A DNA stretch of 64,000 bases from Arthrobacter_E sp041360795 (GCF_041360795.1 NZ_JBFUPW010000004.1:310001-374000); one strand, 5' to 3'. Shown: positions 42,810 to 52,405, numbered from the stretch's first letter. A program made the numbers and translations. Notes: generated by a model from the sequence alone, not told the origin.

Positions 42810-42866
42810 GTGGTCCGAATCAGAGACGGCCGAACTCTGCGAACCAGCGCTTTGTAAGCTGACTGC

Positions 42867-44167
42867 ATGAACGACGACGGCCGTCACACCGACTCCGCCG
42901 GGGCGGGGCGTCCGCCCGAGGCTCTCGGTATCCGGGCGTTCCGGCTGTTCTGGAGCGCAACGACCATCCGCGCCTTCGGAAGCTCGATTGCCGGAGTCGC
43001 TTTCCAGGTTCTGATCGTCACGGTCATCGCTGCCACGCCGTTTCAGATCGGGATCCTGAGCGCACTCAGCGTCGTCCCGTACCTCTTCCTCGGATTGTCA
43101 TCGGCGCGCTGATGGATCGCTGGAATCGTCAGCGGACCTTGATCCTGACCAGCGTCGGCCGGTCTATCGTTCTTGCAGCCGTTCCCGTTCTGCTTCTCTG
43201 CGACGCGCTCAGCTTCTGGACACTCGCGGCCGTGGTTCTCGCGCTGGGTGTCCTGACCCTGTTCGCCCACTCCGCGGAGCAGCCGCTTCTGCCGCACTTG
43301 GTCCCACGGTCCTTGCTGGTGTCGGCGAACGCACGCCTCGGGCAGAGCGAGACCGTGGCGGGCACTGCCGGGCCGGCCCTCGGTGGCGCGCTTTTCAATC
43401 TCCTGGGGGCACCGGTCCTCTTCGCCTTCGAAGCGGCGATGCACGCGGTCTCCGCCGTGCTGCAGGCACAGATCAAAGTCGCCGACACGACCCCTCCGCC
43501 ACGCCCGCCGGGCCGGCACATCGGTCACGACATCGCAGAAGGCATGCGCTTCACGTACGGCCACAGGACCCTGCGACCGCTCGCGCTTTCAGTGCACACC
43601 TGGTTCCTCGGGAACAGCCTCGTCGCCACGGTCTTCGCCGTGTTCGTGCTGCGCGAACTCGCTCTGCCCGCGTGGGCGCTGGGGATCGCCCTGGCATTCG
43701 GTGGCGTCGGCGGCCTCCTCGGAGCAGTGCTCGCCCCTTCGATCGGCGCACGGACAGGCGCGGGCCGAGCCATCCTTCTGGGCCGCTGTCTCGTCGTCGT
43801 ACCCTGGGCTCTCCTCGCGCTCGTCCCGATGGGACCGTCCAGCAATCCGGCTGGACTGATCGCCCTCACCGCAACCGCCCAGTTCCTGTACGGCCTGTCC
43901 ATGGGAATCGAGGACGCCAACGACATCTCGTACCGTCAGGCGGCCGCGCCCGATGAGATACAGGGCCGCATGAACGCGACCATCCGCACCACCAACCGCG
44001 TCATCTTCTTCTTCGGGGCACTGGCCGCAGGAGGACTCGCGACCTGGTTGGGGTACCCGGCCAGTCTCGGACTGGCGGCGCTGATTTTCCTGGCCGCCGC
44101 GCTGATCGTCGCCTTCTCGCCCCTGCGCAGTGCTCGCCACGAGGATTTCTCGCGAACGGCGGCCTGA
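42867..44167 (+). pseudogene. MFS transporter interrupted by a frameshift
   Basis: Two adjacent frames together make one 12-TM transporter of the MFS_3/EntS-like type. Frame 1 (42867-43112) ends ...VVPYLFLGLSSAR, and frame 2 resumes at ALMDRWNRQRTLIL (ATG 43112). Between them the second frame continues backwards as IVIGALMDRW, so the reading is restored by one extra base near 43092-43095. Either a single-base deletion inactivated the gene or it is a sequencing error. The ATG 42867 lies 6 nt after TAAGCT. If the shift is real, the 351-aa second part lacks the first transmembrane segments and is unlikely to work. Confidence 0.8.
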
Positions 44168-44250
44168 GCAGACCCTTCATCGACTCGGATGCGGCTGCCA
44201 CGACGCCCTCGGCAGCTCGGGTGTACACGGCGCTCGCCAAAAATCATCCT

Positions 44251-45174
44251 TCACTCCCCAGGCAGCGCCACCAGGTGGCCGCCTCCGACGTCCCGTAGTT
44301 CACGGCGCGGTCCCCCAGGAACATCCCAGGAACGATCGCTTCCCCGCCGACGTCGCTGCCCGCGCTCCCGGGGGCTCACGATCGGCACCGCGTCCAGCAG
44401 TTCCCGCGTGTACGGGTGGCGCGGGTCGTCGAAGATCTGCTCGCGGCTCCCCTGTTCCACGATCGCACCGCGATACATGATCGCCACGGAAGTGCACATG
44501 TGCTCCACCACACTCAAATCGTGCGAGATGAACAGGAAGGAGGTCCGTCGCTCTTCGCGCAGATCGCAGAGGAGGTTCACGATCTGCCCCTGAACCGAGA
44601 CATCGAGGGCCGAGACCGGTTCATCCGCCACGACGAACTCCGGTTGCAGGGCCATCGCCCGCGCGATCACGATCCGCTGCCGCTGCCCACCGGAGAACTC
44701 ATGCGGGTAGCGGTCCAGGGCATCGGCGCCCATCCCGCACTGTTCCAGCACCTCGATGACCCGCTGCCGTTCGTCGTCGCGGGACGCCAGGCCGTGGGTC
44801 CGCATCGGCTCGCCGATGGCCGTGACGATGCGCAGCCGCGGGTTCAGCGCCCCGAAGGGGTCTTGGAACACGTATTGCATCCGCCGTCGGAGTCCACGGA
44901 GTTCGGAGCGCGGCAGGTCCAGGATCTCCTGCCCGCGGAACCGCACGGAACCGGTATCGGGCTCGTGCATCCGCAGGATGGCCTGACCCAGGGTCGTCTT
45001 GCCGCTGCCCGACTCACCGACCAGTCCGAACATCTCCCCCTCACGGATGCTCAGGCTCACCCCGTCCACGGCACGCACGGCCTCCCGGGGAGCCCGGCGG
45101 CCGCCGCCCCGCGCGCGGAACTCCTTCACGATGTCGCGTGCCTCGAGAAGCACCGGCGCCGCATTCCCCGTCAT
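44251..45174 (-). CDS. Peptide ABC transporter ATP-binding protein (OppF/DppF-like)
   Basis: 307 aa. Walker A GESGSGKTT, Q-loop YVFQDPFGALNPRL, signature FSGGQRQR, Walker B FVVADEPVSALDVSVQ, and switch His FLFISHDLSVVEHM, then the oligopeptide-type C-terminal extension (HPYTRELLDAVP). Last gene of the five-gene peptide/nickel-type operon; overlaps the other ATPase gene by 4 nt. Confidence 0.92.
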   Translation of the reverse strand: MTGNAAPVLLEARDIVKEFRARGGGRRAPREAVRAVDGVSLSIREGEMFGLVGESGSGKTTLGQAILRMHEPDTGSVRFRGQEILDLPRSELRGLRRRMQYVFQDPFGALNPRLRIVTAIGEPMRTHGLASRDDERQRVIEVLEQCGMGADALDRYPHEFSGGQRQRIVIARAMALQPEFVVADEPVSALDVSVQGQIVNLLCDLREERRTSFLFISHDLSVVEHMCTSVAIMYRGAIVEQGSREQIFDDPRHPYTRELLDAVPIVSPRERGQRRRRGSDRSWDVPGGPRRELRDVGGGHLVALPGE

Positions 45175-46061
45175 GCGTTCACCCCCGCCGCCTCATGACC
45201 GTGCGCGGCCAGCCGGCGCACGTCCTCCGGGATCGTGGGCAGACGATCCAGCCGCTGCCCGAGCAGCGGACGGGCGTCGAGCAGCGCCTCCGTATAAGGG
45301 TGTTGCGGCCGTTCGAAGATGCTGAACACGTCCCCTCGTTCCACGGTCCGTCCGCCGTACATGACCAGCACCGAATCGGCGACCTCGGCAATGACGCCCA
45401 GATCGTGCGTGATGAACAGCACGGCCATCCCGGTCTCGTCGCGAAGCTCCAGCAACAGGTCGAGGATCTGGGCCTGAACGGTGACGTCCAGCGCCGTCGT
45501 CGGCTCATCCGCGATGAGCAGCCGCGGCCCGCAGCAGAGCGCGACGGCGATCATCACCCGCTGCTGCATCCCGCCGGACAGCTCGTGAGGATAGGAGCTC
45601 ATGATCCGCTCCGCGCCGGGAAGGCCCACCCGGCGGAGCCATTCCACCGAGCGGTCACGGGCCTCTGCCCGCGAGACGGACTCGTGAGCCCGGATCGTCT
45701 CGCTCAGCTGCCGTCCGATCGTGAAGACCGGGTTGAGGGAGCGCGCGGGTTCCTGGAAGATCATGCCCACCTCGCCGCCCCGGACACGCTGCAAGGCGGT
45801 GCGTCGCAGCGTGAGGACGTCGGCGCCGTCGAACAGCACCTGACCGCCGGAGATCTCCCCCGGTTCGTCCACGAGCTTCAGGAGCGAAAGCGCGGTCAGG
45901 CTCTTGCCGGAACCGGACTCCCCCACGATGCCGAGGACCTCCCCCGGGCTGATCTCGAAGCCGACGCGGTCCACCACCACGCGGTGGCCACCGCCCTCAG
46001 CCGGGAAGCGCACACTGAGATCCTTCACCTGGACCAGGGGCTCGGCCGCCACGGCGGTCAC
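45171..46061 (-). CDS. Peptide ABC transporter ATP-binding protein (OppD/DppD-like)
   Basis: 296 aa. Walker A GESGSGKSL, Q-loop MIFQEPARSLNPVF, signature LSGGMQQR, Walker B LLIADEPTTALDVTVQ, and HPYTEALLDARP with the typical C-terminal region. The GTG start (46061) overlaps the permease stop (GTGA), with GGGGAG directly before it. Partner ATPase of the 44251-45174 protein. Confidence 0.9.
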   Translation of the reverse strand: MTAVAAEPLVQVKDLSVRFPAEGGGHRVVVDRVGFEISPGEVLGIVGESGSGKSLTALSLLKLVDEPGEISGGQVLFDGADVLTLRRTALQRVRGGEVGMIFQEPARSLNPVFTIGRQLSETIRAHESVSRAEARDRSVEWLRRVGLPGAERIMSSYPHELSGGMQQRVMIAVALCCGPRLLIADEPTTALDVTVQAQILDLLLELRDETGMAVLFITHDLGVIAEVADSVLVMYGGRTVERGDVFSIFERPQHPYTEALLDARPLLGQRLDRLPTIPEDVRRLAAHGHEAAGVNA

Positions 46062-46990
46062 CTCCCCATCCTGGGATCGAGGACGTCCCGCAGGCGGTCG
46101 CCGAGAACGTTGATCGCCGCCACCGTGATCAGGAGCGCGACGCCGGGCGGCACCCACAGCCACCAGTGCTGCTGGAAGTCGATCAGGTTGTTGGCGGCGT
46201 TGATCATGTTCCCCCAAGAGGCATTGGGCGAGACGACGCCGAGCCCCAGGAAGCTCAGCGCGGACTCGCTGAGGATCCCCGACGCCGTGCTCAGGGTGGC
46301 TACGACGATGAGCAGTGGCATGACGTTCGGGAGGAGGTGACGGAACTGGCGCGAAGCGGCGCTCAGACCCAGCACCTCCGCCGCCCGCATGTACGGGGCT
46401 TCGCGCAGGGATAGGACCTGGCCGCGGATCAGCCGGGCCAGCGAGGGCCAGCCGATCACGCTGAGCAGGACCATCACGATGTAGATCCGCGACTCGGGCG
46501 CGACCTTCAGCTCCGAGAGCACGGCCGCCATCACGATGAGCAGCGGCAGGCCCGGAATGGACATGAGGAGGTCCGCGAACCGCATGATGAGCGTGTCGAC
46601 GATGCCGCCGTAGTACCCCGCAACGAGGCCGAGCACGGCGCCGAGGATGAGGGACAGCAGCATCGAGGCGACCCCGATCGTGAGCGAGATCCGCCCCGCG
46701 AGCATGAGCCTCGTCAGGACGTCCCTGCCGTACTCATCGGTGCCCAGCCAGTGGTTCGACGCCGGTCCGTGCTCGGCGATGCGCAGGTTGATCTCCTCCC
46801 CGGTATACCCGGTGAGCAGCGGGCCGAGAAAACTGAAGAGCAGCATGAAGACGAGCAGGCCGATGCTGATGCTCGCGGCCGGAATCCGTAGCAGGCGGCG
46901 AACCTCCACCGCGCTCCTGGCCGGGAGCGCTGTGCCCTTGCTGGGGGGCTCTACGCCTCTGGTCGAAAGCTCTGTGTCGATGTGGCTCAT
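46058..46990 (-). CDS. Peptide ABC transporter permease (OppC/DppC-like)
   Basis: 310 aa with an N-terminal transmembrane segment, the oligopeptide-type extension (NHWLGTDEYGRDVLTRLMLAGRISL) and about five further segments, including the EAA loop YMRAAEVLGLSAASRQFRHLLPN. GAGGAGG lies before ATG 46990; overlaps the DppB-like gene by 4 nt. Confidence 0.93.
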   Translation of the reverse strand: MSHIDTELSTRGVEPPSKGTALPARSAVEVRRLLRIPAASISIGLLVFMLLFSFLGPLLTGYTGEEINLRIAEHGPASNHWLGTDEYGRDVLTRLMLAGRISLTIGVASMLLSLILGAVLGLVAGYYGGIVDTLIMRFADLLMSIPGLPLLIVMAAVLSELKVAPESRIYIVMVLLSVIGWPSLARLIRGQVLSLREAPYMRAAEVLGLSAASRQFRHLLPNVMPLLIVVATLSTASGILSESALSFLGLGVVSPNASWGNMINAANNLIDFQQHWWLWVPPGVALLITVAAINVLGDRLRDVLDPRMGR

Positions 46991-47961
46991 GCCGCCCTCC
47001 TCGACCCGAGAAGCCGCACCCGGGGATCCGCGACGGCGTAGAGCACATCTGCCAGGAAGCTGCCCAGGATCGTGAGGAACGCCAGGAGCATCGTGACGGT
47101 CATGAGCACCGCGTAATCGCGCGTCTGCACCGATTCGAGCTGGATCCGCCCGACGCCGGGCCAATTGAAGATCTGTTCGGTGATGATGGCCCCGGAGAAC
47201 AGGGCCGGAAGCTCGAAGGCCAGGAGCGTGATCGCGGGCAGGAGGGCATTGCGCAGCGCATGGGAGAACACCACGCTGCGCTCCCGCAAGCCCTTTGCCC
47301 GGGCGGTGCGGATGAAGTCCGCGTGCAGCGCTTCCAGCATCCCGCTGCGGAAGTAACGGGTGAGCGCACCGGCTCCGAGGAAGGTGAGGATTCCCACCGG
47401 GAGCACCATGTGCCGGGCGATCTCCAGGAGCTGGGCGAAGCCGTCAGAGGAACTCGCGGTGTCGAGCATGCCGCCCGTCGGCAGCCACCGGAGATCGACC
47501 GCGAAGACCTTGATCGCGAGCAGACCGATGAAGAACGACGGCACCGACAGGGAGGCGAACAGTCCCGCGGTGACGAGCCGGTCGAACCAGGAGTACTGCC
47601 GGGTCGCCGAGAGCACGCCGCACACCAGCGCGATCGCCCAGGTCAGCACGAACCCGGCGAAGGCGATGACGAAGGAGTTGCCGATCAGCGGCCCGAGGAG
47701 TTCCGTCACCGGCCGGTTGTAGACCAGGGAGTACCCGAACTCACCGCGCAGCATGTTGCCCAGCCAGATGAAGTACCGCACCAGCACGGGCTGATCCAGC
47801 CCGTTCAGGGCGCGGAGCTCGGCCTTGCGCTGCGGCGTGAGCTGTCGGTTCGAGCTGAAGTAGTCGCCCGGCATGAGGGCGAAGAGGAAGAACACCAGGA
47901 CGGAGACACCGAAAAGCAGCAGTGCCATCAGTCCCAGTCTCTTGAGGACGTAGCGGGTCAT
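46987..47961 (-). CDS. Peptide ABC transporter permease (OppB/DppB-like)
   Basis: 324 aa, six transmembrane segments. N-terminal MTRYVLKRLGLMALLLFGVSVLVFFL, LNGLDQPVLVRYFIWLGNMLRGEFGYS and EAA loop FIRTARAKGLRERSVVFSHALRNALLP are typical of DppB. Second gene of the operon, 39 nt after the binding-protein gene. Confidence 0.93.
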   Translation of the reverse strand: MTRYVLKRLGLMALLLFGVSVLVFFLFALMPGDYFSSNRQLTPQRKAELRALNGLDQPVLVRYFIWLGNMLRGEFGYSLVYNRPVTELLGPLIGNSFVIAFAGFVLTWAIALVCGVLSATRQYSWFDRLVTAGLFASLSVPSFFIGLLAIKVFAVDLRWLPTGGMLDTASSSDGFAQLLEIARHMVLPVGILTFLGAGALTRYFRSGMLEALHADFIRTARAKGLRERSVVFSHALRNALLPAITLLAFELPALFSGAIITEQIFNWPGVGRIQLESVQTRDYAVLMTVTMLLAFLTILGSFLADVLYAVADPRVRLLGSRRAA

Positions 47962-48000
47962 GGGAACCGTTCGTAGCGGGTGACGGAAGACGCCGGGCGG

Positions 48001-49716
48001 CTAGCCCGCGATCTTCAGCTTCGCCAGGGCGAGTGCCGCTTCGTCGCTGCCGGTCGTGTACAGCTCGCCGTTCTGGATGCGGGCGTTCCAGGCCGACAGG
48101 GACTTGCGGTAGTCGAGCAGGATGATCGGCGGGTCCTGGCTGAGCTTCTGGTACAGCTCGGTGTAGATCTTCTGCCGGGCCGCCCGGTCGAAGGTCGAGA
48201 CGCCCTTCTTGATCAAGGCGGTCACCTGCGGGTTGGAATACCCGGTGACGTTGATCGCGGGGTCGGTGGTCCCGAACTCGGACACGGCGTCGTTGGGGTC
48301 GCTCAGACTGTTGCTGCGGAAGCCTGCGAGGTCGTAGTCCCCGTTGTTGAGGCGGTCGAACGCGGTGTTCGAGTCGAGCACCTCCGGCACGAAGTCGATG
48401 CCGAGGTCCTTGTAGTCCTTCTTCGCGATCGGGATCACCGGGTCGTCCTGCTTGGTGGTGATGTAGGACAGGGTGAGCTTCTTCCCGTCCTTCTCCCGCG
48501 TGCCGCCGGCCTGGGCCTTCCAGCCGGCCTCATCGAGCAGCTGCCCCGCCTTCTTCGCGTCAAAGCCGTAGGAGGTCACGCCGTCGTTCGTGTAGGACCA
48601 CTGGGTCGGGGCGGCGAAGACGTCCGCCACCTGTCCCAGCCCCTTGAACTTGGCGTCCACGATCTGCTGCCGGTCCAGGCCGTAGTACAGCGCCTGACGG
48701 ACCTTGGTGTCGGCGAGCGCCGGCTTCTTGTTGTTCACCCAGATGGCGCCGTAGTCGGAGACCACCCGGGCGCGGATGTTGGCGAAGCCGAGCCCTTGCA
48801 GCTCCTTGAGGGTCGCCGGGTCACTGCCGAAGCCTCCGTGGTCGATGTCGCCGTTCTGGAAGTTCTGCAGAGCGGAGTCACTGGAGACCACCTTGAAGAT
48901 CACCCGTGCGATGGAGGGCTTGCCGTTGTAGTAGTGCTCATTGGCCCGGTACCGGATCTCCTGGCCCTCCACGTACTGTTCCAGGGCGTAGGGGCCGGCG
49001 CCCAGGGGCTTGGAGTAGAGGCTCTTGAGGTAGTCGAGCTTTCCCTTGACGTAGCCCTTGCCGTAGTAGGCCTTCGAGATCACCGGGCCGCCGAGGGTGC
49101 GCAGGGCGAGCGGGTTCGGCTTCTGGGTGACGATGCGGATCGTCGTGGGGTCCACCACCGTGATCCCGGACAGCGAGCTTGCGGAGCCCTTGCGGAACTC
49201 CTTGGTGCCGGCGATGACGATGTCGGAGAAGTCCACGCCCCCGGCGTAGGCGGGATCGTTGAGCAGGGTCAGCGTGAACGCGACGTCCTCGGCCGTGAGG
49301 GGCGAGCCGTCGCTGAAGGTCAGTCCCTTGCGCAGGTGGAAGGTGTAGCTGAGATTGTCGGAGGACACCTCCCATTTCTCAGCCAGATCCGGCACGGGCT
49401 CACCCGCGTCATTGAACACCACGAGGGAGGCGAAGATCGGCTGCACCGCGTTCCCGTCCCAGCCGTTGTCATAGAAACCGGGGAGGAACACGCCACCCGG
49501 CTTGTTGATGGTGGTGACGAACGAATCCTTGCGCTGGGTGGCGGCGGCCGGGCTCTTCCCCGGGTCGGAGGCCTTGTAGAACTCGTCCTTCAGCTTGCTC
49601 AGGTCCGCCTTCTCCGTGCCCGGGTCAGACTCGACGGCCGGGGCGCAGGCGCCGAGGAAAAGAGCACCTGCGAGCAGTCCCGCGATGGCTGCGACCGGCT
49701 TCTTGATGAGCGTCAT
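48001..49716 (-). CDS. Peptide ABC transporter substrate-binding lipoprotein (SBP family 5)
   Basis: 571 aa. Lipoprotein signal with LFLGAC lipobox (Cys at about 24), then a large type II oligopeptide-binding fold: PVPDLAEKWEVSSDNLSYTFHLRKGLTFSDGSPLTAEDVAFTL is diagnostic of family 5. Binds peptides or similar solutes for the downstream permease-ATPase genes. ATG 49716 with AGAAGG upstream. The promoter region has an 11-bp direct repeat and a palindrome. Confidence 0.92.
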   Translation of the reverse strand: MTLIKKPVAAIAGLLAGALFLGACAPAVESDPGTEKADLSKLKDEFYKASDPGKSPAAATQRKDSFVTTINKPGGVFLPGFYDNGWDGNAVQPIFASLVVFNDAGEPVPDLAEKWEVSSDNLSYTFHLRKGLTFSDGSPLTAEDVAFTLTLLNDPAYAGGVDFSDIVIAGTKEFRKGSASSLSGITVVDPTTIRIVTQKPNPLALRTLGGPVISKAYYGKGYVKGKLDYLKSLYSKPLGAGPYALEQYVEGQEIRYRANEHYYNGKPSIARVIFKVVSSDSALQNFQNGDIDHGGFGSDPATLKELQGLGFANIRARVVSDYGAIWVNNKKPALADTKVRQALYYGLDRQQIVDAKFKGLGQVADVFAAPTQWSYTNDGVTSYGFDAKKAGQLLDEAGWKAQAGGTREKDGKKLTLSYITTKQDDPVIPIAKKDYKDLGIDFVPEVLDSNTAFDRLNNGDYDLAGFRSNSLSDPNDAVSEFGTTDPAINVTGYSNPQVTALIKKGVSTFDRAARQKIYTELYQKLSQDPPIILLDYRKSLSAWNARIQNGELYTTGSDEAALALAKLKIAG

Positions 49717-49770
49717 TCTGAGACCCTTCTGGGGGCAGGAGGAATCCACAGGCGGATTGGTGATGTCCCT

Positions 49771-49844
49771 GTGAACGAATACCCGCACAGCCTAAGCAGG
49801 CCTCGGAAATCTCTGAAAGCGATGTTTCACGTGGTGAACGAATA
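49771..49844. promoter_or_regulatory. Direct repeats and palindrome upstream of the peptide transporter
   Basis: GTGAACGAATA occurs at 49771-49781 and 49834-49844, 63 bp apart (about six helical turns), and TTCAC-GTG-GTGAA (49826-49838) overlaps the second copy. Could be binding sites of an unidentified regulator. Confidence 0.45.
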
Positions 49845-49915
49845 AGAAGCCCGGTTGAAAAAGAAGTCGATTTGAGAACCGCCAGGTTCATGAATCGTCA
49901 CACTGGCCAGGCGAT

Positions 49916-50266
49916 TCACCCGCCCGCGAGCAGCCCTCTCAGCCGCTGCCGTTTCCCCTGGATCTCCCGCTCCTGAGCGGTCAGCCGCTCGGCGAGGCCG
50001 TCGAGTTCCGCCCGCAGATCCGGGCACAGCTCCAGCGCGACGCCCTCCCCGCCGTCGCGCAGGCAGTCCAGGTAGCGCCGGATGGTCGCAGTGCCCACGC
50101 CGGCCGCGATCATCGTCCTGATCTGCCGGACGCGCACGACGTCGGACGCCGCATAGTCGCGATAGCCCGCGCGCGTGCGGCCGGGGGTCAGGACGCCCTG
50201 CTCCTCGTAATGGCGCAGCGCCCGCGCACTCACTCCGCTGGCCGCCGCCAGTTCGCCGATCCGCAT
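49916..50266 (-). CDS. MerR-family regulator
   Basis: 116 aa. MerR helix-turn-helix (IGELAAASGVSARALRHYEEQGVL) in the first 25 residues and the wing R-x-G-Y-RDY, then a dimerisation coiled coil (RLTAQEREIQGKRQRL). No Cys or other metal-binding C-terminal motif, so probably not metal-sensing. ATG 50266 has GGGAGGG upstream, and the protein begins at the canonical MRIGELA. Divergent from the hydrolase; the operator lies between. Confidence 0.88.
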   Translation of the reverse strand: MRIGELAAASGVSARALRHYEEQGVLTPGRTRAGYRDYAASDVVRVRQIRTMIAAGVGTATIRRYLDCLRDGGEGVALELCPDLRAELDGLAERLTAQEREIQGKRQRLRGLLAGG

Positions 50267-50283
50267 CCGGATCCCTCCCGTCT

Positions 50284-50314
50284 TGACCTTCACATGGGCG
50301 TGAAGGTTTAGCGT
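50284..50314 (+). promoter_or_regulatory. MerR-type promoter/operator with a 19-bp spacer
   Basis: -35 TTGACC (50284-50289), 19-bp spacer containing ACCTTCAC-N6-GTGAAGGT (50286-50307), -10 TAGCGT (50309-50314), 7 nt before the start codon of the RBBP9-like gene. Long spacer plus spacer palindrome is the hallmark of MerR-controlled promoters. Confidence 0.75.
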
Positions 50315-50321
50315 CCCTGTC

Positions 50322-50897
50322 ATGGCATCTACGACAACGGGCCCGAGGGCTCTGATCTTCCACGGCTACGGCGCCACCCCCGAGGATCACTGGTTCGGCT
50401 GGCTGGCGCAGCGGCTGGAGGACGATGGCATTCCGGTGACCGTGCCGGCGCTTCCGGACCCTCTGGACCCGGATCCCGTGGTGTGGGAGGACGCGGTGCG
50501 GACGGCGCTCGGAACCCCCGACGCCGGAACGATCGTCGTCGCGCACAGTCTGGGCTGCCTGGCGGTGCTGCGTGCGCTGGGCTCGCTCGCGGGCCCGTGG
50601 CGGCTGGGCACGCTCGTCCTGGTGGCCGGGTTCCTCGATCCCCTGCCCGCTCTTCCGGGCCTCGACGGCTTCATCGCCGACGGCACGCCGCTGGGCGCCC
50701 TGGCGGAGCACCTCGACCGTCTCGTGGTGCTCCGCTCGGATCACGACGAGTTCGTGCCGACGGCCCACACGGACCGGCTGGCCGCCCTGCTCGGCACGAA
50801 GCCACAGGTCGTCGACGGGGCCGGGCACTTCCTCGCCGACGACGGCGTCACGGAAGCCCCGGCGATCCACGACGCCGTCGGTTCCCCACGGCTCTGA
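50322..50897 (+). CDS. RBBP9/YdeN-like alpha/beta hydrolase
   Basis: 191 aa, the short serine hydrolase group: ALIFHGYGATPEDHWFGWL near the N-terminus, nucleophile in VVAHSLGCLA, and GAGHFLADDGV with the catalytic His. Substrate unknown. Controlled by the divergent MerR protein, so it may belong to a stress or small-molecule response. Leaderless start. Confidence 0.85.
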   Translation: MASTTTGPRALIFHGYGATPEDHWFGWLAQRLEDDGIPVTVPALPDPLDPDPVVWEDAVRTALGTPDAGTIVVAHSLGCLAVLRALGSLAGPWRLGTLVLVAGFLDPLPALPGLDGFIADGTPLGALAEHLDRLVVLRSDHDEFVPTAHTDRLAALLGTKPQVVDGAGHFLADDGVTEAPAIHDAVGSPRL

Positions 50898-50973
50898 ACC
50901 GCACCGCGCTGAGCCGCACCGCACCGGGCGGGGCCTCGACAGACCCGGGACACCCCGGCCTACGATGAGACCC

Positions 50974-51531
50974 ATGCAGCCCTTGGGACCGGCCCCGTGG
51001 CCACCTCCGCCGATCACCACCGAGCGACTGACCCTGCGCGTCTCGGAGGCACGGGACCGCGCGGGCCTCATCGACCTGTTCGCGTCGCCCGAGGTCGGAA
51101 TCTACACCGGTGGGGCGAGGCCCCGGGAGGAGCTCGAGGCCTCCGTGCCAGAGATCCCCGGGCGGCGCGAGGGCTTCTTCGTGGTCGAACGGGAGGGCGA
51201 GTTCCTCGGGATGGTGACCTTCGACCGGCGCGACGCCGAGCATCCCGGCCACGTCCGTCCGGAGGGGAACGAGGCCCAGCTCGGGTACTTGTTCCTGCCG
51301 AGCGCCTGGGGCCGGGGCTACGCCACCGAGGCCTGCACGGCCGCCCTGGAGTGGTTCGGCACGGCGTTCCCGGGCGAACCGGTCGTCCTGCCCACCCAGA
51401 CCGCCAACGGGGCCTCGCTGCGCCTCGCGCAGCGGCTCGGTTTCCGCGAAGTCGAGGTGTTCGAGGAATACGGCGCCGAGCAGTGGTTCGGCGTCTGGAC
51501 CGGGCCGCCCACCCACTCCCCCGCCGTCTGA
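50974..51531 (+). CDS. GNAT acetyltransferase, RimJ/RimL-like
   Basis: 185 aa. Starts with ITTERLTLR, the typical opening of RimJ/RimL-type enzymes, and has the acetyl-CoA motif SAWGRGYATEACTAALEWF plus ANGASLRLAQRLGF. Target may be protein N-termini or a small molecule. ATG 50974 lies 7 nt after TACGAT, so it is preferred to ATG 50965, which overlaps that -10. Confidence 0.87.
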   Translation: MQPLGPAPWPPPPITTERLTLRVSEARDRAGLIDLFASPEVGIYTGGARPREELEASVPEIPGRREGFFVVEREGEFLGMVTFDRRDAEHPGHVRPEGNEAQLGYLFLPSAWGRGYATEACTAALEWFGTAFPGEPVVLPTQTANGASLRLAQRLGFREVEVFEEYGAEQWFGVWTGPPTHSPAV

Positions 51532-51565
51532 GCCGCCACCCGGTGGCCGTCCACCGGAAGCCGGA

Positions 51566-52405
51566 CTACGACGACGGCGCGTCGCGCCGGACGGCGGCGT
51601 CGCGCGCGAACTCGCGCACCCGCGCGTCGTCCAGGTACTGAGCGGGAACGCCACCACCCAGCAGGGTCCGGACCATGGACGCCGAGCCGGGGAAGGCCGT
51701 GAAGCTTCCCGCGATGATCACATTGCCGAAGCGCCGGCCCTTGAGCATGGGGGCGTCCGCGACGATCGCCGTGTGCGGGAAAATCGAGGCGATGGTCGCG
51801 GCCTCCTCGCGGGCGGCTTTCAGGTCCGGAGCGGAGCCGCAGTTCACGACGTACATCCCCTCAGGCCCGAGGACCCGTGCCGCGTGCTCGGTGAACTCGC
51901 GGCTGGTCAGCGAGGCGGGGGTGACCCCCTGCGCGAACACGTCGCGGATCACCACGTCCCGGCTGGCAGGGCTGAGCGTCTCCGTCACGGCGCGGGCCTC
52001 GCCCACGCGGATCCGGAGGAACGGCGCCCTGGGGAGGTCGAACCAGTCACGCACCGCGGCGGCGAGCGCGGCGTCGAGCTCCACCACCACCTGACGGGAC
52101 TCCGGGTAGACGTGGTGGAAGTAGCGGGCGAGCGAGCAGGCGGCCCCGCCGAGGTGCAGCAGGCGGACACGATCACTCGTCCCGGGCACCCAGCGGTCCT
52201 CGATCAGCGCCGCGATCCAGCGCATGTACTCGAAGCTCAGGTGGCCGGGATCGTCGAGGTCGATGTGGGAGCTCTGGACGCCGTTGAGCCGCAGGAGCCA
52301 GCCGTTCGCCAGGTCGAGGTCCCGGATGAGCTCCGCCTCACCCTGGTCCACAGGATGGACGCCCTCCACGGGCCCTGTCGGCTGTGCCTTCTGCCCCTGT
52401 CTCAT
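51566..52405 (-). CDS. Spermidine synthase-like methyltransferase-fold protein
   Basis: 279 aa. Rossmann-like SAM/dcSAM-binding core: LLHLGGAACSLARYF (motif I) followed by VVELDAALAAAV, then RDVVIRDVFAQGVTP. The protein resembles the spermidine-synthase family but lacks a clear aminopropyltransferase signature, so polyamine synthesis is uncertain. Leaderless start, 7 nt after TACGCT on the minus strand. Confidence 0.72.
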   Translation of the reverse strand: MRQGQKAQPTGPVEGVHPVDQGEAELIRDLDLANGWLLRLNGVQSSHIDLDDPGHLSFEYMRWIAALIEDRWVPGTSDRVRLLHLGGAACSLARYFHHVYPESRQVVVELDAALAAAVRDWFDLPRAPFLRIRVGEARAVTETLSPASRDVVIRDVFAQGVTPASLTSREFTEHAARVLGPEGMYVVNCGSAPDLKAAREEAATIASIFPHTAIVADAPMLKGRRFGNVIIAGSFTAFPGSASMVRTLLGGGVPAQYLDDARVREFARDAAVRRDAPSS

